Below, one piece after another: positions 18,133 through 27,252 of a stretch of DNA of 63,141 bases. This stretch comes from Lachnospiraceae bacterium UBA3689 (lineage in GTDB: Bacteria; Bacillota; Clostridia; Lachnospirales; Lachnospiraceae). The first letter of the stretch is position 1; each line of letters begins with the position of its first letter. The stretch spans positions 11,723-74,863 of the forward strand of contig DFIU01000028.1 of the NCBI GenBank assembly GCA_002371465.1, in the 5' to 3' direction. Made by a program: the position numbers and the translations under genes. The notes under the pieces are model-generated. The model worked only from the letters and a program-made list of their open reading frames with translations. It ran no database searches and was not told the DNA's origin.

Positions 18133-18936
18133 ATGGAAAATGATAAGAAGCGGGCGGGGGAAGCGGCTGCGGCGCTCTTCGCGCTTTTGGATGAGCAGGG
18201 CAAGGAAGTGGTTCTGGATAAGGAGGGGCAGCTTCCGGCAGAGGATACGTCGGATCTGATTCCGCTGAAAGAGTGGGCTGAAAGAAATGGAATTTCCCCG
18301 GCGACTGCCCGGCAGAAGGCGGGGCGCGGCGCCTTTCGGACGGCGAGGAAGATCGGACGGGACTGGATGATTTCGGCAGCAGAGGCGAATCCGGACCATC
18401 GGACCCGGGCTGTGGAAGAAGACCGGCTGGCTTTGGAGGGACCTGTCGGTATCCGGGAGGTTCTCAATTATCTGCGGGTTTTAAACCGCAGTACCCTGCC
18501 GGATCATTGGCACCGGGAACATGATCACCGGGAGTATTGCCGGGAGATTTTCTTTGGTCTAAGGGGGCGGTTTACGGGGAATGCCCAAAAACTATTTGAC
18601 CTCCTCTGTAGGGCTATGGAAGAGGAAGAGAAGGCGGACATCTTTTTCGTTTCCCATGATAAGGCAATGTCGGAATTTGAAGATGAGGCGTGGGTGACTT
18701 CCAACCTGGGATCCGAAGAGGATGCGGGGGTCACGATTGATTTTGATGATTATCTGACCGTTTTGCAAAATGCGGCAGAGGACCTCCTGGCAAGTTCCAT
18801 CCGCTTGAGTGTCCACCACGGACAGCAGACTATGATTCTGCCCTGGTACCATTCCCTGTCCTGGAAGCGGACTTCCGGGGACGGGATCTATTTCGTGCCG
18901 TCTGATTTCTTTAAGGTAATCTTTGAAGGGATTTGA
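18133..18936 (+). CDS. Unknown protein with an N-terminal helix-turn-helix
   Basis: 267 residues from ATG 18133 (GGAGG about 8 bases before; GTG 18103 is also in frame). Residues ~40-80 look like an excisionase/MerR-type HTH (EWAERNGISPATARQKAGRG, then a basic wing ending in WMIS). The rest is acidic, without membrane segments; it includes HWHREHDHREYCREI and a segment rich in D/E. I do not recognise the C-terminal family. It may be a DNA-binding regulator or a plasmid/phage-type accessory protein. Single gene with terminator before it and 260 bases of non-coding DNA after. Confidence 0.6.
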   Translation: MENDKKRAGEAAAALFALLDEQGKEVVLDKEGQLPAEDTSDLIPLKEWAERNGISPATARQKAGRGAFRTARKIGRDWMISAAEANPDHRTRAVEEDRLALEGPVGIREVLNYLRVLNRSTLPDHWHREHDHREYCREIFFGLRGRFTGNAQKLFDLLCRAMEEEEKADIFFVSHDKAMSEFEDEAWVTSNLGSEEDAGVTIDFDDYLTVLQNAAEDLLASSIRLSVHHGQQTMILPWYHSLSWKRTSGDGIYFVPSDFFKVIFEGI

Positions 18937-19107
18937 TAGAAAGATGATCAGGAGAATACTCTCTCCTTGACATGGATCGCTCAAGACCTGCTCTGTTCCC
19001 GTAATTCCTGACATTCATCGATACCCATTCTGATCTTTCCTCAGGGAAAAGGATGGTTCATCATGATGTATCATCGGCTGTCAGGAAGCGGGAACTTTTT
19101 CCTGCCT

Positions 19108-19160
19108 TTAAGAATTATTAAGATTTTTTTCAGCCTCTGTTAAGAGAAAGGGCTTATAAT
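19108..19160 (+). promoter_or_regulatory. dlt promoter with TTAAG direct repeats
   Basis: TTAAG occurs at 19108, 19118 and 19140 (10 and 22 bases apart, one and two helical turns). A perfect TATAAT -10 lies at 19155-19160, but the -35 position is poor. This suggests activation by an OmpR-type regulator, perhaps the one encoded at the end of the operon. Confidence 0.5.
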
Positions 19161-19197
19161 GATATTCAGACTAAAGTGATCGAGGGGAGGAGTCTGA

Positions 19198-20727
19198 ATG
19201 AATATCTTTGAACGGATAGAACGAACGGCTCGGGAGGACCCGGGCCGTTTGGCATTTTCATTCCCTGATGGGAAACTGACATACGGAGAACTTTGGAAAT
19301 GGTCCGGAGCCATTGCTGCCTGGATTCGAGATTTTGGCCTTTTGCCGGGGCAGCCCATTCCGGTCTACGGGCATAAAAGTCCCTGGATGCCGGTCTGTTT
19401 TCTGGCCTGTGTCAGGGCGGGGCATCCTTACGTGCCGCTCGACGTCAATATGCCGGCGGCAAGAATCGGGGATATCGCGGCAGCGGTCAATAGTCCCTTT
19501 TTCTTTGAAACGGAGCTGCTCACTGACGCGCCGGAGGAGATGGAGCGGATTACGACCGACAAACTGGAGACCATTCTTCACTATGCCGATGAGATGGAGA
19601 AACAGGGGGAGCCTTACGAGGTCGATGAAAATGCCTGCTGTCGGGGAGATGACGTCTATTACATCATTTTTACATCGGGGAGTACGGGAAAGCCAAAGGG
19701 AGTTCAGGTGACGGCCGGCAATCTGGAGCACTACCTGGCCTGGTCGGAGACTCTTACAGATCGGAAGAGGGAGGTTTTTCTCAATCAGGCGCCGTTTTCG
19801 TTCGATCTTTCGGTGATGGATACCTACACGGCGCTGGCAACGGGATCTACGGTCGCCTGTGTGAACCGGGATCTTTTGGAAGATCCTGCGGCTCTGCTTC
19901 ATTTCTTGAAAGATGAAGGAGTCAGTGTCTGGGTTTCAACTCCGTCCTTTGCGGAACTTTGCCTGGGAAATCCGGCGTTTGGAGAACAGGAGCTTCCGAC
20001 CGTTAAAAGGTTCCTGTTTTGCGGTGAGACCTTGACGGGAGGGCTTTCAAAGATGCTGATGGAGCGGTTTCCTGATGCTGAGATCATCAATACCTATGGA
20101 CCGACGGAAACAACGGTCTGCGTGACGGCAGTGACGATCACGAAAGAAATCCTTGAACATGAGAACCTGCTGCCGGTCGGGAAGGTCAAGCCTGGAACCG
20201 GTCTTTACGCCGTTGATAAGGATGGAAAACGGCTTCCATTTGGCAGCAAGGGGGAACTGATCATCACCGGAGATACGGTGTCCGCAGGCTATTTTAAAAA
20301 TGAAAAGCAGACGAGGACGCATTTCTTCGTGACGGAGACCGGGGAGAGGGCCTATCGGACCGGAGATCTGGGCTATGTGACGGAGGATGGTCAGGTCTAT
20401 GTGAGCGGTCGGGCCGACAGTCAGATCAAGATGCACGGCTACCGGATTGAACTGGGAGATATCGAGAAGAATCTGGTCCTGCTTGCCGGTATTAAAGAGG
20501 CGGTTGTCCTGCCAAAAAAACGGGAGGGGAAGATTCAATCCCTGGCGGCCTGCATCCGCCAGGAGGGAGAAGAGGACACCTCTTACGTCAGGCGAAAATG
20601 GATCCGCCAGGCTTTGGGCGAGGTGCTTCCCTCCTATATGGTGCCGAAAAAAATTATCTTCCTTGACCGTTTTCCGATGACGGGGAACGGGAAACTCGAT
20701 CGGAAGAGACTGGAGAGCCTCTTGTGA
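19198..20727 (+). CDS. dltA: D-alanine--D-alanyl carrier protein ligase DltA
   Basis: 509 residues, normal for DltA. It adenylates D-alanine and loads it on the phosphopantetheine of DltC. Motifs: FTSGSTGKPKG (A3), FDLSVMD (A4), YGPTETT (A5), YRTGDLG (A7) and GNGKLDRK with the catalytic lysine (A10). First gene of a dltABCD-X set that puts D-alanine on teichoic acids and lowers the net negative charge of the wall, which matters for resistance to cationic peptides. GGGAGGAG precedes the ATG. Its stop overlaps the dltB start. Confidence 0.95.
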   Translation: MNIFERIERTAREDPGRLAFSFPDGKLTYGELWKWSGAIAAWIRDFGLLPGQPIPVYGHKSPWMPVCFLACVRAGHPYVPLDVNMPAARIGDIAAAVNSPFFFETELLTDAPEEMERITTDKLETILHYADEMEKQGEPYEVDENACCRGDDVYYIIFTSGSTGKPKGVQVTAGNLEHYLAWSETLTDRKREVFLNQAPFSFDLSVMDTYTALATGSTVACVNRDLLEDPAALLHFLKDEGVSVWVSTPSFAELCLGNPAFGEQELPTVKRFLFCGETLTGGLSKMLMERFPDAEIINTYGPTETTVCVTAVTITKEILEHENLLPVGKVKPGTGLYAVDKDGKRLPFGSKGELIITGDTVSAGYFKNEKQTRTHFFVTETGERAYRTGDLGYVTEDGQVYVSGRADSQIKMHGYRIELGDIEKNLVLLAGIKEAVVLPKKREGKIQSLAACIRQEGEEDTSYVRRKWIRQALGEVLPSYMVPKKIIFLDRFPMTGNGKLDRKRLESLL

Positions 20728-21884
20728 TGCAATTATTTACGGATAGCAGTTTTTTTCTCTGGCTGATCGTCCTGACAATTCCGGCTTTTATTCTGGGACT
20801 TATGGAAAGGTCCATAAAGGTCTACGGCTTTGCGACATCCCTCCTTTTCGTCTGGCTTTCGATGGGAGGGAACCGGCCGGCGCTCATCTTTTTAGCCATC
20901 TACCTGATCTGGGAGTATGGAGGAGCGATCGTTTATGAAAGACTTCGGATGAAGAAGGGACGAAAAGCGGGGACCTATTACCTGTTCCTGCTGCTTTCGA
21001 TCCTGCCGCTGGCCCTTAATAAGTTCGTGCCGGGGAGACCGGCCGGTGTCAGCGTTTTCGGCTTCTTAGGCATTTCCTACATGACCTTTAAGGCGGCCCA
21101 GGTCATCATTCAGATCTATGACGGTCAGATCAAAGAGGTAGGACTCTTTCCATATTTGTATATGATGATCTTCTTTCCGGTATTTACATCCGGCCCGATC
21201 GATCGGAGTGAGCGCTTCCGTCAGGACCTGGAGCAGGTCCCGACTCGGGCGGAGTATCTGGATCTGGCAGGTGAGGGTATTTTCCGCATCTTTTTAGGGC
21301 TTTTATATAAAATAGTCCTGGCGGCCATTTTCTATCAGCTGATGCAAACCTACGGGATGGAACGGAGCTGGACCGGCGGGCTTATTTATATGTATACCTA
21401 CGGCTTCTATCTCTTCTTTGACTTCGCAGGCTATTCGCTGATGGCAGTCGGGGCATCCTACTTCTTTGGAATTCGGACGCCTGATAATTTTAACCGGCCC
21501 TTTCAGAGCCTCGACCTTAAAGAGTTTTGGGACCGCTGGCACATCAGCCTGTCCCACTGGTTCCGGGACTTCGTCTTCTCCAGGGTATCGATGGATCTGA
21601 TGCGGACCAGAAAACTAAAAAGCCGGCTGACCGTCGCCTGCATCGCATTTATTGTCAATATGGGCCTGATGGGACTCTGGCATGGGACTAAGAGCTGCTA
21701 TCTTCTGTATGGACTCTACCACGGTGTCCTCTTGTCTTTGACGGAGATCTATCAGAAGAAGTCCAAATTTCACAAAAAGCACAGGAAGACCAAGTGGTAC
21801 CGGGTCCTTGAGTGGTTTGTCACCTTCCAGTTGGTCATGATCGGCTTCTTCCTGTTTTCAGGAAGGCTGGAGGCCTATCTTTGA
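20727..21884 (+). CDS. dltB: Teichoic acid D-alanyl transferase membrane protein DltB
   Basis: 385 residues, MBOAT family, with about ten hydrophobic helices. The catalytic histidine lies in MGLWHGTK near residue 310, and the typical DRWHISLSHWFRDF motif near 270 is present. DltB passes D-alanyl groups from DltC across the membrane. GTG 20724 and ATG 20727 are both possible; the ATG shares its A with the dltA stop (TGATG), typical of coupled translation. A 213-base gap separates it from dltC. Confidence 0.93.
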   Translation: MQLFTDSSFFLWLIVLTIPAFILGLMERSIKVYGFATSLLFVWLSMGGNRPALIFLAIYLIWEYGGAIVYERLRMKKGRKAGTYYLFLLLSILPLALNKFVPGRPAGVSVFGFLGISYMTFKAAQVIIQIYDGQIKEVGLFPYLYMMIFFPVFTSGPIDRSERFRQDLEQVPTRAEYLDLAGEGIFRIFLGLLYKIVLAAIFYQLMQTYGMERSWTGGLIYMYTYGFYLFFDFAGYSLMAVGASYFFGIRTPDNFNRPFQSLDLKEFWDRWHISLSHWFRDFVFSRVSMDLMRTRKLKSRLTVACIAFIVNMGLMGLWHGTKSCYLLYGLYHGVLLSLTEIYQKKSKFHKKHRKTKWYRVLEWFVTFQLVMIGFFLFSGRLEAYL

Positions 21885-22097
21885 TCCTGAAAATAATTGA
21901 TAAAGAGTTATAAAAATGAGTGGTGAAGAGGATGATAAAAGATAAAGCTGCTGCGGCGGAACAAGATTAAAGCAACTTTGAAACAGCTTAAAAGAAAAAT
22001 AACACTCAATATCACAGCAAGATAAGATGAAAATTATTGCCATGATAAGGACTTGCAAGTGAGCGACTATACTGGAAATTTAAGGAGGATTATTATA

Positions 22098-22346
22098 ATG
22101 GAAGAAATGGAAAAAAAGCTGCTGGATCTGCTGACAGAGATCTGCGAGGATGATGTGGTAAAGGAAGAGCCGGATTTGAATCTGGTTGAAGAGGGGCTGA
22201 TCGATTCACTGGGGTACATTCAGCTGCTCTTTGAGCTGGAGGACCGGTTTGGCATCGTTATTGCTCCGACAGAGTATAAGCGGGAGGAAATGGATACGCC
22301 CGCTAAGATTCTGGAGATTGTCAAGAGAAAGGCTGATGCGAAATGA
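22098..22346 (+). CDS. dltC: D-alanyl carrier protein DltC
   Basis: 82 residues, four-helix acyl-carrier fold. Serine 37 in LIDSLGY accepts 4'-phosphopantetheine; charged D-alanine is handed to DltB. Acidic, as expected. An upstream in-frame ATG exists at 22053, but AGGAGG 10 bases before ATG 22098 fixes the start. Its stop overlaps the dltD start (ATGA). Confidence 0.95.
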   Translation: MEEMEKKLLDLLTEICEDDVVKEEPDLNLVEEGLIDSLGYIQLLFELEDRFGIVIAPTEYKREEMDTPAKILEIVKRKADAK

Positions 22347-23542
22347 AACGGATCGAGGCCTTTTGCGTGGCGCTGGTCCTCTTTGTCCTGACTTCCTCCG
22401 GTCTTCATGCGGGCTTGAGCAAGGTACCCTGGCAGACAGAGGGCGGCTGTTTCAACCGCTGGTACAGCAACTACAAGGACCGGTCGGCGGATGCGCTGAA
22501 GGAAAACCTGGATGATCAGACCATGATCCTCTTTGGATCTTCGGAGTTTGGTCATCTAAAGACCAGTCCGGTCTATCCCGCTAACCTCTTTGACAGGAAG
22601 GAGGTCGATTACCAGCTCCTGGCCCAGCCCTATGAGCAGTGCTTAAACCATGCGATTTCACTGGGAGCTCTGTCCGCCGATCTGAAGTCAAAAAAAGTGA
22701 TCCTTTTACTCTCTCCGACCTGGTTTGAGGGCAAGGGTGTGAAGGAAAAGGCTTTTGCAGCACGATTTTCGGATTCTTTGTATCTTGCCATGCTGAAAAA
22801 TCCCAACCTCTCAAAGGCTTTGAAACGAAAGATTGCGGATCGGACGACCCGGCTGCTGGATGCGGATTCCGGTAAGCGGAACAGGGTCGGCCTCTACAAT
22901 GCGCGCTATTTGGATGGTACAAAAAATCCGGTCAGGGGGCTGTGTGCCGGGGTTTTAGGACGTTACTATACGGATAAGGAAAATGCTGCTCTTCGCCTGG
23001 AGATCTTAAAGCAGGACCGGTTAAAGAACAGTCCGCCGAAGGTCTATGCCGGGGACCGGAATCAAAAAAGCGGTGATCCCAACTGGAACCTCCTTTGGAA
23101 ACAGGCTCAAGAGAGGTCCGAGCATGTCCCGGACAATCCTATGCATATGGAAGAAAGAGCCTGGAGAGGGGAGTTTTCTCTCCGCTACAACAGGGCCAGG
23201 GGGATTCATCAAAAGACCTCGATGACAAAGAGCCAGGAGTATGATGATCTGGAACTCTTCCTTGAGATTTGTCGGGAAGAGGGGATCGATGCCCGGATCA
23301 TCGTGCAGCCGATCAATGGCTACTGGTACGATCACACCGGACTTGCCGCAAGTGAGAAAGAAACCTTCCATAAAAAGATTGGGGAAATGGCCAGGACCTA
23401 TGGCGCCGGTTTGGATGATCTGGGAAGGTGGGACTATCACCCCCGGGTACTGACTGACGCGGTCCACCCCTGGGAGAAAGGATGGCTGCTGTTAGATGAA
23501 AAGATCTATGATTTTTACCGCCGTGAAAAAACGGCTTCGTGA
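22343..23542 (+). CDS. dltD: D-alanyl transfer protein DltD
   Basis: 399 residues. A single N-terminal membrane anchor (~5-22) is followed by an outer SGNH-like domain: nucleophile serine in LFGSSEFGH and the closing DAVHPWEKGW near the C-terminus. DltD finishes D-alanyl transfer onto lipoteichoic acid outside the membrane. The start codon overlaps the dltC stop. Confidence 0.93.
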   Translation: MKRIEAFCVALVLFVLTSSGLHAGLSKVPWQTEGGCFNRWYSNYKDRSADALKENLDDQTMILFGSSEFGHLKTSPVYPANLFDRKEVDYQLLAQPYEQCLNHAISLGALSADLKSKKVILLLSPTWFEGKGVKEKAFAARFSDSLYLAMLKNPNLSKALKRKIADRTTRLLDADSGKRNRVGLYNARYLDGTKNPVRGLCAGVLGRYYTDKENAALRLEILKQDRLKNSPPKVYAGDRNQKSGDPNWNLLWKQAQERSEHVPDNPMHMEERAWRGEFSLRYNRARGIHQKTSMTKSQEYDDLELFLEICREEGIDARIIVQPINGYWYDHTGLAASEKETFHKKIGEMARTYGAGLDDLGRWDYHPRVLTDAVHPWEKGWLLLDEKIYDFYRREKTAS

Positions 23543-23657
23543 CAGAACGTTTTGGAAATATGTACTGGAATTCTTTGCTATCCTGCTGGTCCTCTACTTG
23601 TTTTCAGTGTTCGCGCTGGGAATGGATTCGCCGGGCTTTACTTACGCGGAATTTTAG
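23508..23657 (+). CDS. dltX: DltX-like small membrane protein
   Basis: 49 residues from ATG 23508 (ATG 23496 and GTG 23523 are alternatives; none has a strong ribosome site, so coupling to dltD, which it overlaps by ~35 bases, is likely). A basic start (KKRLRDR) is followed by one hydrophobic helix (~20-38) and the C-terminal end FTYAEF. Known DltX proteins are ~50 residues, have one helix and end in FIYNEF-like motifs; the C-terminal tyrosine has been proposed as a D-alanyl acceptor between DltB and DltD. In well-studied bacilli dltX precedes dltA, whereas here it follows dltD. Confidence 0.75.
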   Translation: MIFTAVKKRLRDRTFWKYVLEFFAILLVLYLFSVFALGMDSPGFTYAEF

Positions 23658-23744
23658 ACCATGCCTGATCCGGAAGAGAATATCTGCGTTAAGTAAAGGA
23701 AAAAGTGAGTGTTTTTATATAATAAAGAGAGGAAAGAGATCGCT

Positions 23745-24470
23745 ATGGAAGATGCGTCCATCCTATTGGTGGAAGATGACGCCGATATCCGGGGGGCAGT
23801 GAGACAGCTGCTCTCTGGTGAGAACTACCGGATCGAGGAGGCCGGATCCGGGGAAGAGGGCCTAGAAAAACTGACCCCGGCGACAGATCTCATTATTTTG
23901 GATATCATGCTGCCCGGCATTTCCGGGCTCAAGACCTGTGAGCAGATCCGCCAGGTATCAAATGCCCCGGTACTGTTTCTGACGGCTAAAGCGCAGGAAT
24001 CGGATCGGCTGATCGGCCTTATGGCAGGGGGAGATGATTACCTGCCCAAGCCTTTTTCCTATGCGGAACTTCTGGGACGGATCAAAGCTCTGCTTCGTCG
24101 CTACCGGGTCTATCGGGGCAAGAATCAGATCGGAGAGCCGGAAGCGGAGAAAGAAGAGATTCTTTCCGATGGAGATCTGCAGCTCAATCTTTACTTTAAT
24201 GAAGTGAAAAAGGGCGGGCAGGACTGCCGGCTTTCAGACTATGAATATCAGATTCTGAGAATGATGATGCAGCATCCGGACCGCATTTTCTCGGCTAAAA
24301 TGCTGTTTGAACAGATCTGGCAGGAGCCCTACCGCTACACCTGCGCCAATACAATTATGGTCCATATCCGAAAAATCCGGAAGAAGATTGAGGAAGATCC
24401 GCAGAATCCGAAGCGAATCACCACGGTGTGGGGGAAAGGATATCGTTTTGAACAAACTTTGGACCGGTAA
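23745..24470 (+). CDS. OmpR-family response regulator of the dlt locus
   Basis: 241 residues: receiver with E10/D11/D12, phosphoacceptor D53 (LDIMLPG), T in FLTAK and K in LPKPF; winged-helix domain from ~140, ending in VWGKGYRF. It lies 87 bases after the dltX stop and overlaps the kinase gene. By position it probably controls dlt, whose promoter has TTAAG repeats. Similar pairs (DltRS, CprRK) sense cationic peptides in other Bacillota; that role is inferred here. Confidence 0.92.
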   Translation: MEDASILLVEDDADIRGAVRQLLSGENYRIEEAGSGEEGLEKLTPATDLIILDIMLPGISGLKTCEQIRQVSNAPVLFLTAKAQESDRLIGLMAGGDDYLPKPFSYAELLGRIKALLRRYRVYRGKNQIGEPEAEKEEILSDGDLQLNLYFNEVKKGGQDCRLSDYEYQILRMMMQHPDRIFSAKMLFEQIWQEPYRYTCANTIMVHIRKIRKKIEEDPQNPKRITTVWGKGYRFEQTLDR

Positions 24471-25743
24471 ATCCATTTATCGCAGCATGCTGCTCCGCGT
24501 CATGTTCGCGACTCTGCTGGCGGTGGGTGTTTTTCTCGTGATTGATCTTACAGGTGAGACGATCGTCGACGGTTGGTACAGCTCGCCTGCCTATACGAGA
24601 AATATGGACCGCAAGTACGCCGCCTCCCTGCAGAAGTATGTTGACGAGAAGGGGGTTGCGGCAAATGACGGGAAGGCCCTGAATAAATGGGTAAAAAAGA
24701 GAAGCCTTATCTCCCTGCAGGTCTACCGGAAGGGGACGCTGCTCTATGATTCTTCGACTTCGGTCAACCGGACCGAAGATCCGGGGGATCTTTTTTTCTC
24801 TAATTCCATTCATTTTTCGGATGGCGATGCAGAGGTGACGATCGAGGGCGCTTACTCCTTTGCCCTGTACAACTTCATCTTCTTCCTGGCTCTGATTGTC
24901 GCTTTTCTGGCTTTTTTGGGCGCTATTATGTCCGGTATCCGCAAAATTCTGAACAAGGTCCACCGACTGCGGGACGAGGTGCTGGCGCTTGAAAGCGGCG
25001 ATCTGGAGTATGAGGTCACCGAGACTGGAGAGGATGAGCTTGCGGATCTGGCGCGCTCGATCAATGCCATGCGGCAGTCCCTTAGAAATCAGTTTGAAAA
25101 TGAGCGGGAGCTGGAGGAGGCGAGCCGCAGCCTGATCAGGGAAATGTCCCACGATCTGCGGACGCCGCTTACGTCCATCATGCTCTATACGGAACTTTTA
25201 AAGAAAAAGAAATATCAGAGCGAGGAGGAGCTCTGGGAATACGTCGGCAAGATCGATTCCAAGGCACGGCAGATGAAGACTCAGACCGACTCCCTCTTTT
25301 CCTATGCGCTGGTAGGACCCAATGAACCAGTTCAGCTCAGAGAGATGGATTTTAAAGAAATTTTTTACGACCAGCTTTCGGTGGCGTGCGAGTATCTGGA
25401 GCAGGGCGGTTTTCAGGTTGAGGCGGATCTGGCGGACGATCCGGGGAGGGTATGGATCAGTCCGGACTTTATCCCCAGAATTTTTGATAATGTGGTGTCA
25501 AATATCATGAAATACGGAGATCGAAGGGAAGCGGTTATAATTCGTACCGGGGCAGAAGGGGGATATGCCTGTATCATCTGGCAGAATCGGAAGAATCATC
25601 AGGACAGCAAGGAGGAGAGTCGGGGCGTGGGTGTCGGCAGCATCCGGAAAATGATGCAGAAGATGAAGGGACAGGTGGTGATTGATGACCGGGAGGATAA
25701 TTTTCGGGTGGAGCTCGATTTTCTCAAGGTTAAGAAGGAATGA
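24448..25743 (+). CDS. Sensor histidine kinase of the dlt locus
   Basis: 431 residues from TTG 24448, which has GGGGAAAGGA seven bases upstream and overlaps the regulator end by 23 bases. First membrane helix ~13-33, outside loop to ~135, second helix ~148-170, HAMP ~170-225, H box with H235 in EMSHDLRTPLTS, N box DNVVSNIMKYG. The G1 box (DxGxG) is not seen; its place reads WQNRKN, and the G2 region is RGVGVGSI. Degenerate G1 occurs in several intramembrane or peptide-sensing kinases, so activity is still possible. Likely partner of the regulator before it. Confidence 0.88.
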   Translation: MNKLWTGKSIYRSMLLRVMFATLLAVGVFLVIDLTGETIVDGWYSSPAYTRNMDRKYAASLQKYVDEKGVAANDGKALNKWVKKRSLISLQVYRKGTLLYDSSTSVNRTEDPGDLFFSNSIHFSDGDAEVTIEGAYSFALYNFIFFLALIVAFLAFLGAIMSGIRKILNKVHRLRDEVLALESGDLEYEVTETGEDELADLARSINAMRQSLRNQFENERELEEASRSLIREMSHDLRTPLTSIMLYTELLKKKKYQSEEELWEYVGKIDSKARQMKTQTDSLFSYALVGPNEPVQLREMDFKEIFYDQLSVACEYLEQGGFQVEADLADDPGRVWISPDFIPRIFDNVVSNIMKYGDRREAVIIRTGAEGGYACIIWQNRKNHQDSKEESRGVGVGSIRKMMQKMKGQVVIDDREDNFRVELDFLKVKKE

Positions 25744-25822
25744 TCAGGGGTCTGTCAGTGATCGCAGCAGCCGCTATAAAAGCAGATCCAGCAGCAATTT
25801 TACAGGAAGGAGACGGACGGAT

Positions 25823-26959
25823 ATGAAACGAACATGGGCGGCTGCGTCCTTGACAGCGCTGACTTTGAGCCTGGTGCTTGCGGGCTGCGGCTCGAATGAA
25901 AAGACGGAGGATTCTATGGTAAAGAAGGTGGTGGTCCATACGACCGTGACGCCGGGAGGCCAGTTCCCGGACTATCTGGATATCACGCTTGACGATGTGC
26001 CCAGAACCAAGATGCGGGCGGAAGATTTCAGCATGAAGGGGCACGCCACGAACTGGATGGATCCCTCCCTGCACGACTTCGAGGCCGGTTTTTCAAAAGT
26101 TGAAAGTAAGGGGACTTTAGTCCGTCTCTATTTTGACGGTTTTAAAGACAAATATTTCTATGTAGAGGATTGGGAAGTTCAAAATCATGCGGATGAAAGC
26201 CTCAGTTTTGATTCGTCAAAGATTGATAAGGTAGAGACACCGGTGGCTGACGACTTTTCCCACCATACGACTGAGGACGGAGAGGTTTTTAACTACTGGC
26301 TGTACCAAAGACCGGATGTAGGTGAGCCCCTTCCCCTCGTCGTGGTTTTCCACGGCTACGGAGATACCCACAATATCCTGGCCTGCCGGACCTCCGTTGC
26401 CTGGGCGGAACCCAAGTGGCAGAAAGAGCACCCCTGCTATGTGCTGTCTCCGACGATTGCCGATTCGGACTACAATAGTTACACGACGAGAAAGCCGATC
26501 TATGACGCGATTCACGAAAAGATCGGGCAGATGATAAAGCAGGGAATGATTGATTCCAAGCGGGTCTATGTGATGGGGAATTCGTTCGGAGGACTGGCGG
26601 TGACTGAATATCTGCAGGATTATCCGGACGATGCCGCCGGAGCGATGGCACTTTGCAGCGCGCTCAACTATTCACCTGGAGTCACCAACGATCTCTCCGG
26701 CATCAAAAGGATTCCGATGCGGCTTTTTGCCGCTGAGCACGATGGAACGATTCCGTCAGGGGAGACGAAGAAACTCTGCCAGAAGCTGACTGACCTGGGT
26801 GCTTTAGATGTTGAAATGAAGATCTACTCGGACGAGGAGATGAATGCGGCAGGTGCAGAAAATGACAATCATTCGACTTTCAGCTATCACCATGTGGAGA
26901 TGGCAGTCATGGAAGATTCTGCCAATTTGGAATGGATGTTCGCGCAGGTAAAGAGGTAA
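25823..26959 (+). CDS. Lipoprotein alpha/beta-hydrolase (esterase)
   Basis: 378 residues. Signal peptide with lipobox LAGC (C23 region), so anchored outside the membrane. After a ~110-residue N-terminal domain of beta type comes a hydrolase core: FHGYGD oxyanion segment, nucleophile elbow GNSFGG near residue 250, acid in AEHDGT, and histidine in NHSTFSYH. It resembles the secreted esterase/polyhydroxybutyrate depolymerase-like group (often annotated prolyl oligopeptidase-like). AGGAAGGAG precedes ATG 25823. It follows the dlt-linked kinase and may belong to the same regulon. Confidence 0.8.
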   Translation: MKRTWAAASLTALTLSLVLAGCGSNEKTEDSMVKKVVVHTTVTPGGQFPDYLDITLDDVPRTKMRAEDFSMKGHATNWMDPSLHDFEAGFSKVESKGTLVRLYFDGFKDKYFYVEDWEVQNHADESLSFDSSKIDKVETPVADDFSHHTTEDGEVFNYWLYQRPDVGEPLPLVVVFHGYGDTHNILACRTSVAWAEPKWQKEHPCYVLSPTIADSDYNSYTTRKPIYDAIHEKIGQMIKQGMIDSKRVYVMGNSFGGLAVTEYLQDYPDDAAGAMALCSALNYSPGVTNDLSGIKRIPMRLFAAEHDGTIPSGETKKLCQKLTDLGALDVEMKIYSDEEMNAAGAENDNHSTFSYHHVEMAVMEDSANLEWMFAQVKR

Positions 26960-27046
26960 GAAAGGCATAAGGCAGGAATGCTGCAGAAAAAATTTATAGA
27001 GAAAGAAATGTGTGGTGCCCGGGTAGACCTGTACGATATACTCTGA

Positions 27047-27235
27047 AATGAGCAACCGCTGCCGCAAGATAATGCGCGGGGTATACAGCTGATCAAGAGG
27101 TATCTGAACGGGTTTGAACAGGCGTACAATGCCGGAAACAAGGCGGCCAATTGGGCTTTGAACAAAGAAAGACTGATACGCTGGAACTTTTATGATTTAA
27201 CCTCAGAATATCAGTCTATGCACGTCAACTGTTGA
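27047..27235 (+). pseudogene. Short open frame without start codon, possible gene remnant
   Basis: In the ~290-base gap after the lipoprotein hydrolase a 62-codon frame without a good start encodes a protein-like segment (ARGIQLIKRYLNGFEQ, then NKAANWALNKERL). The RGI.LI....GN pattern loosely recalls the end of SpoIIAB/RsbW-type ATPase domains, but the match is too weak to name. Upstream stops in the same frame suggest decay. Confidence 0.2.
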
Positions 27236-27252
27236 AACCGCCTTCTGCTCGA

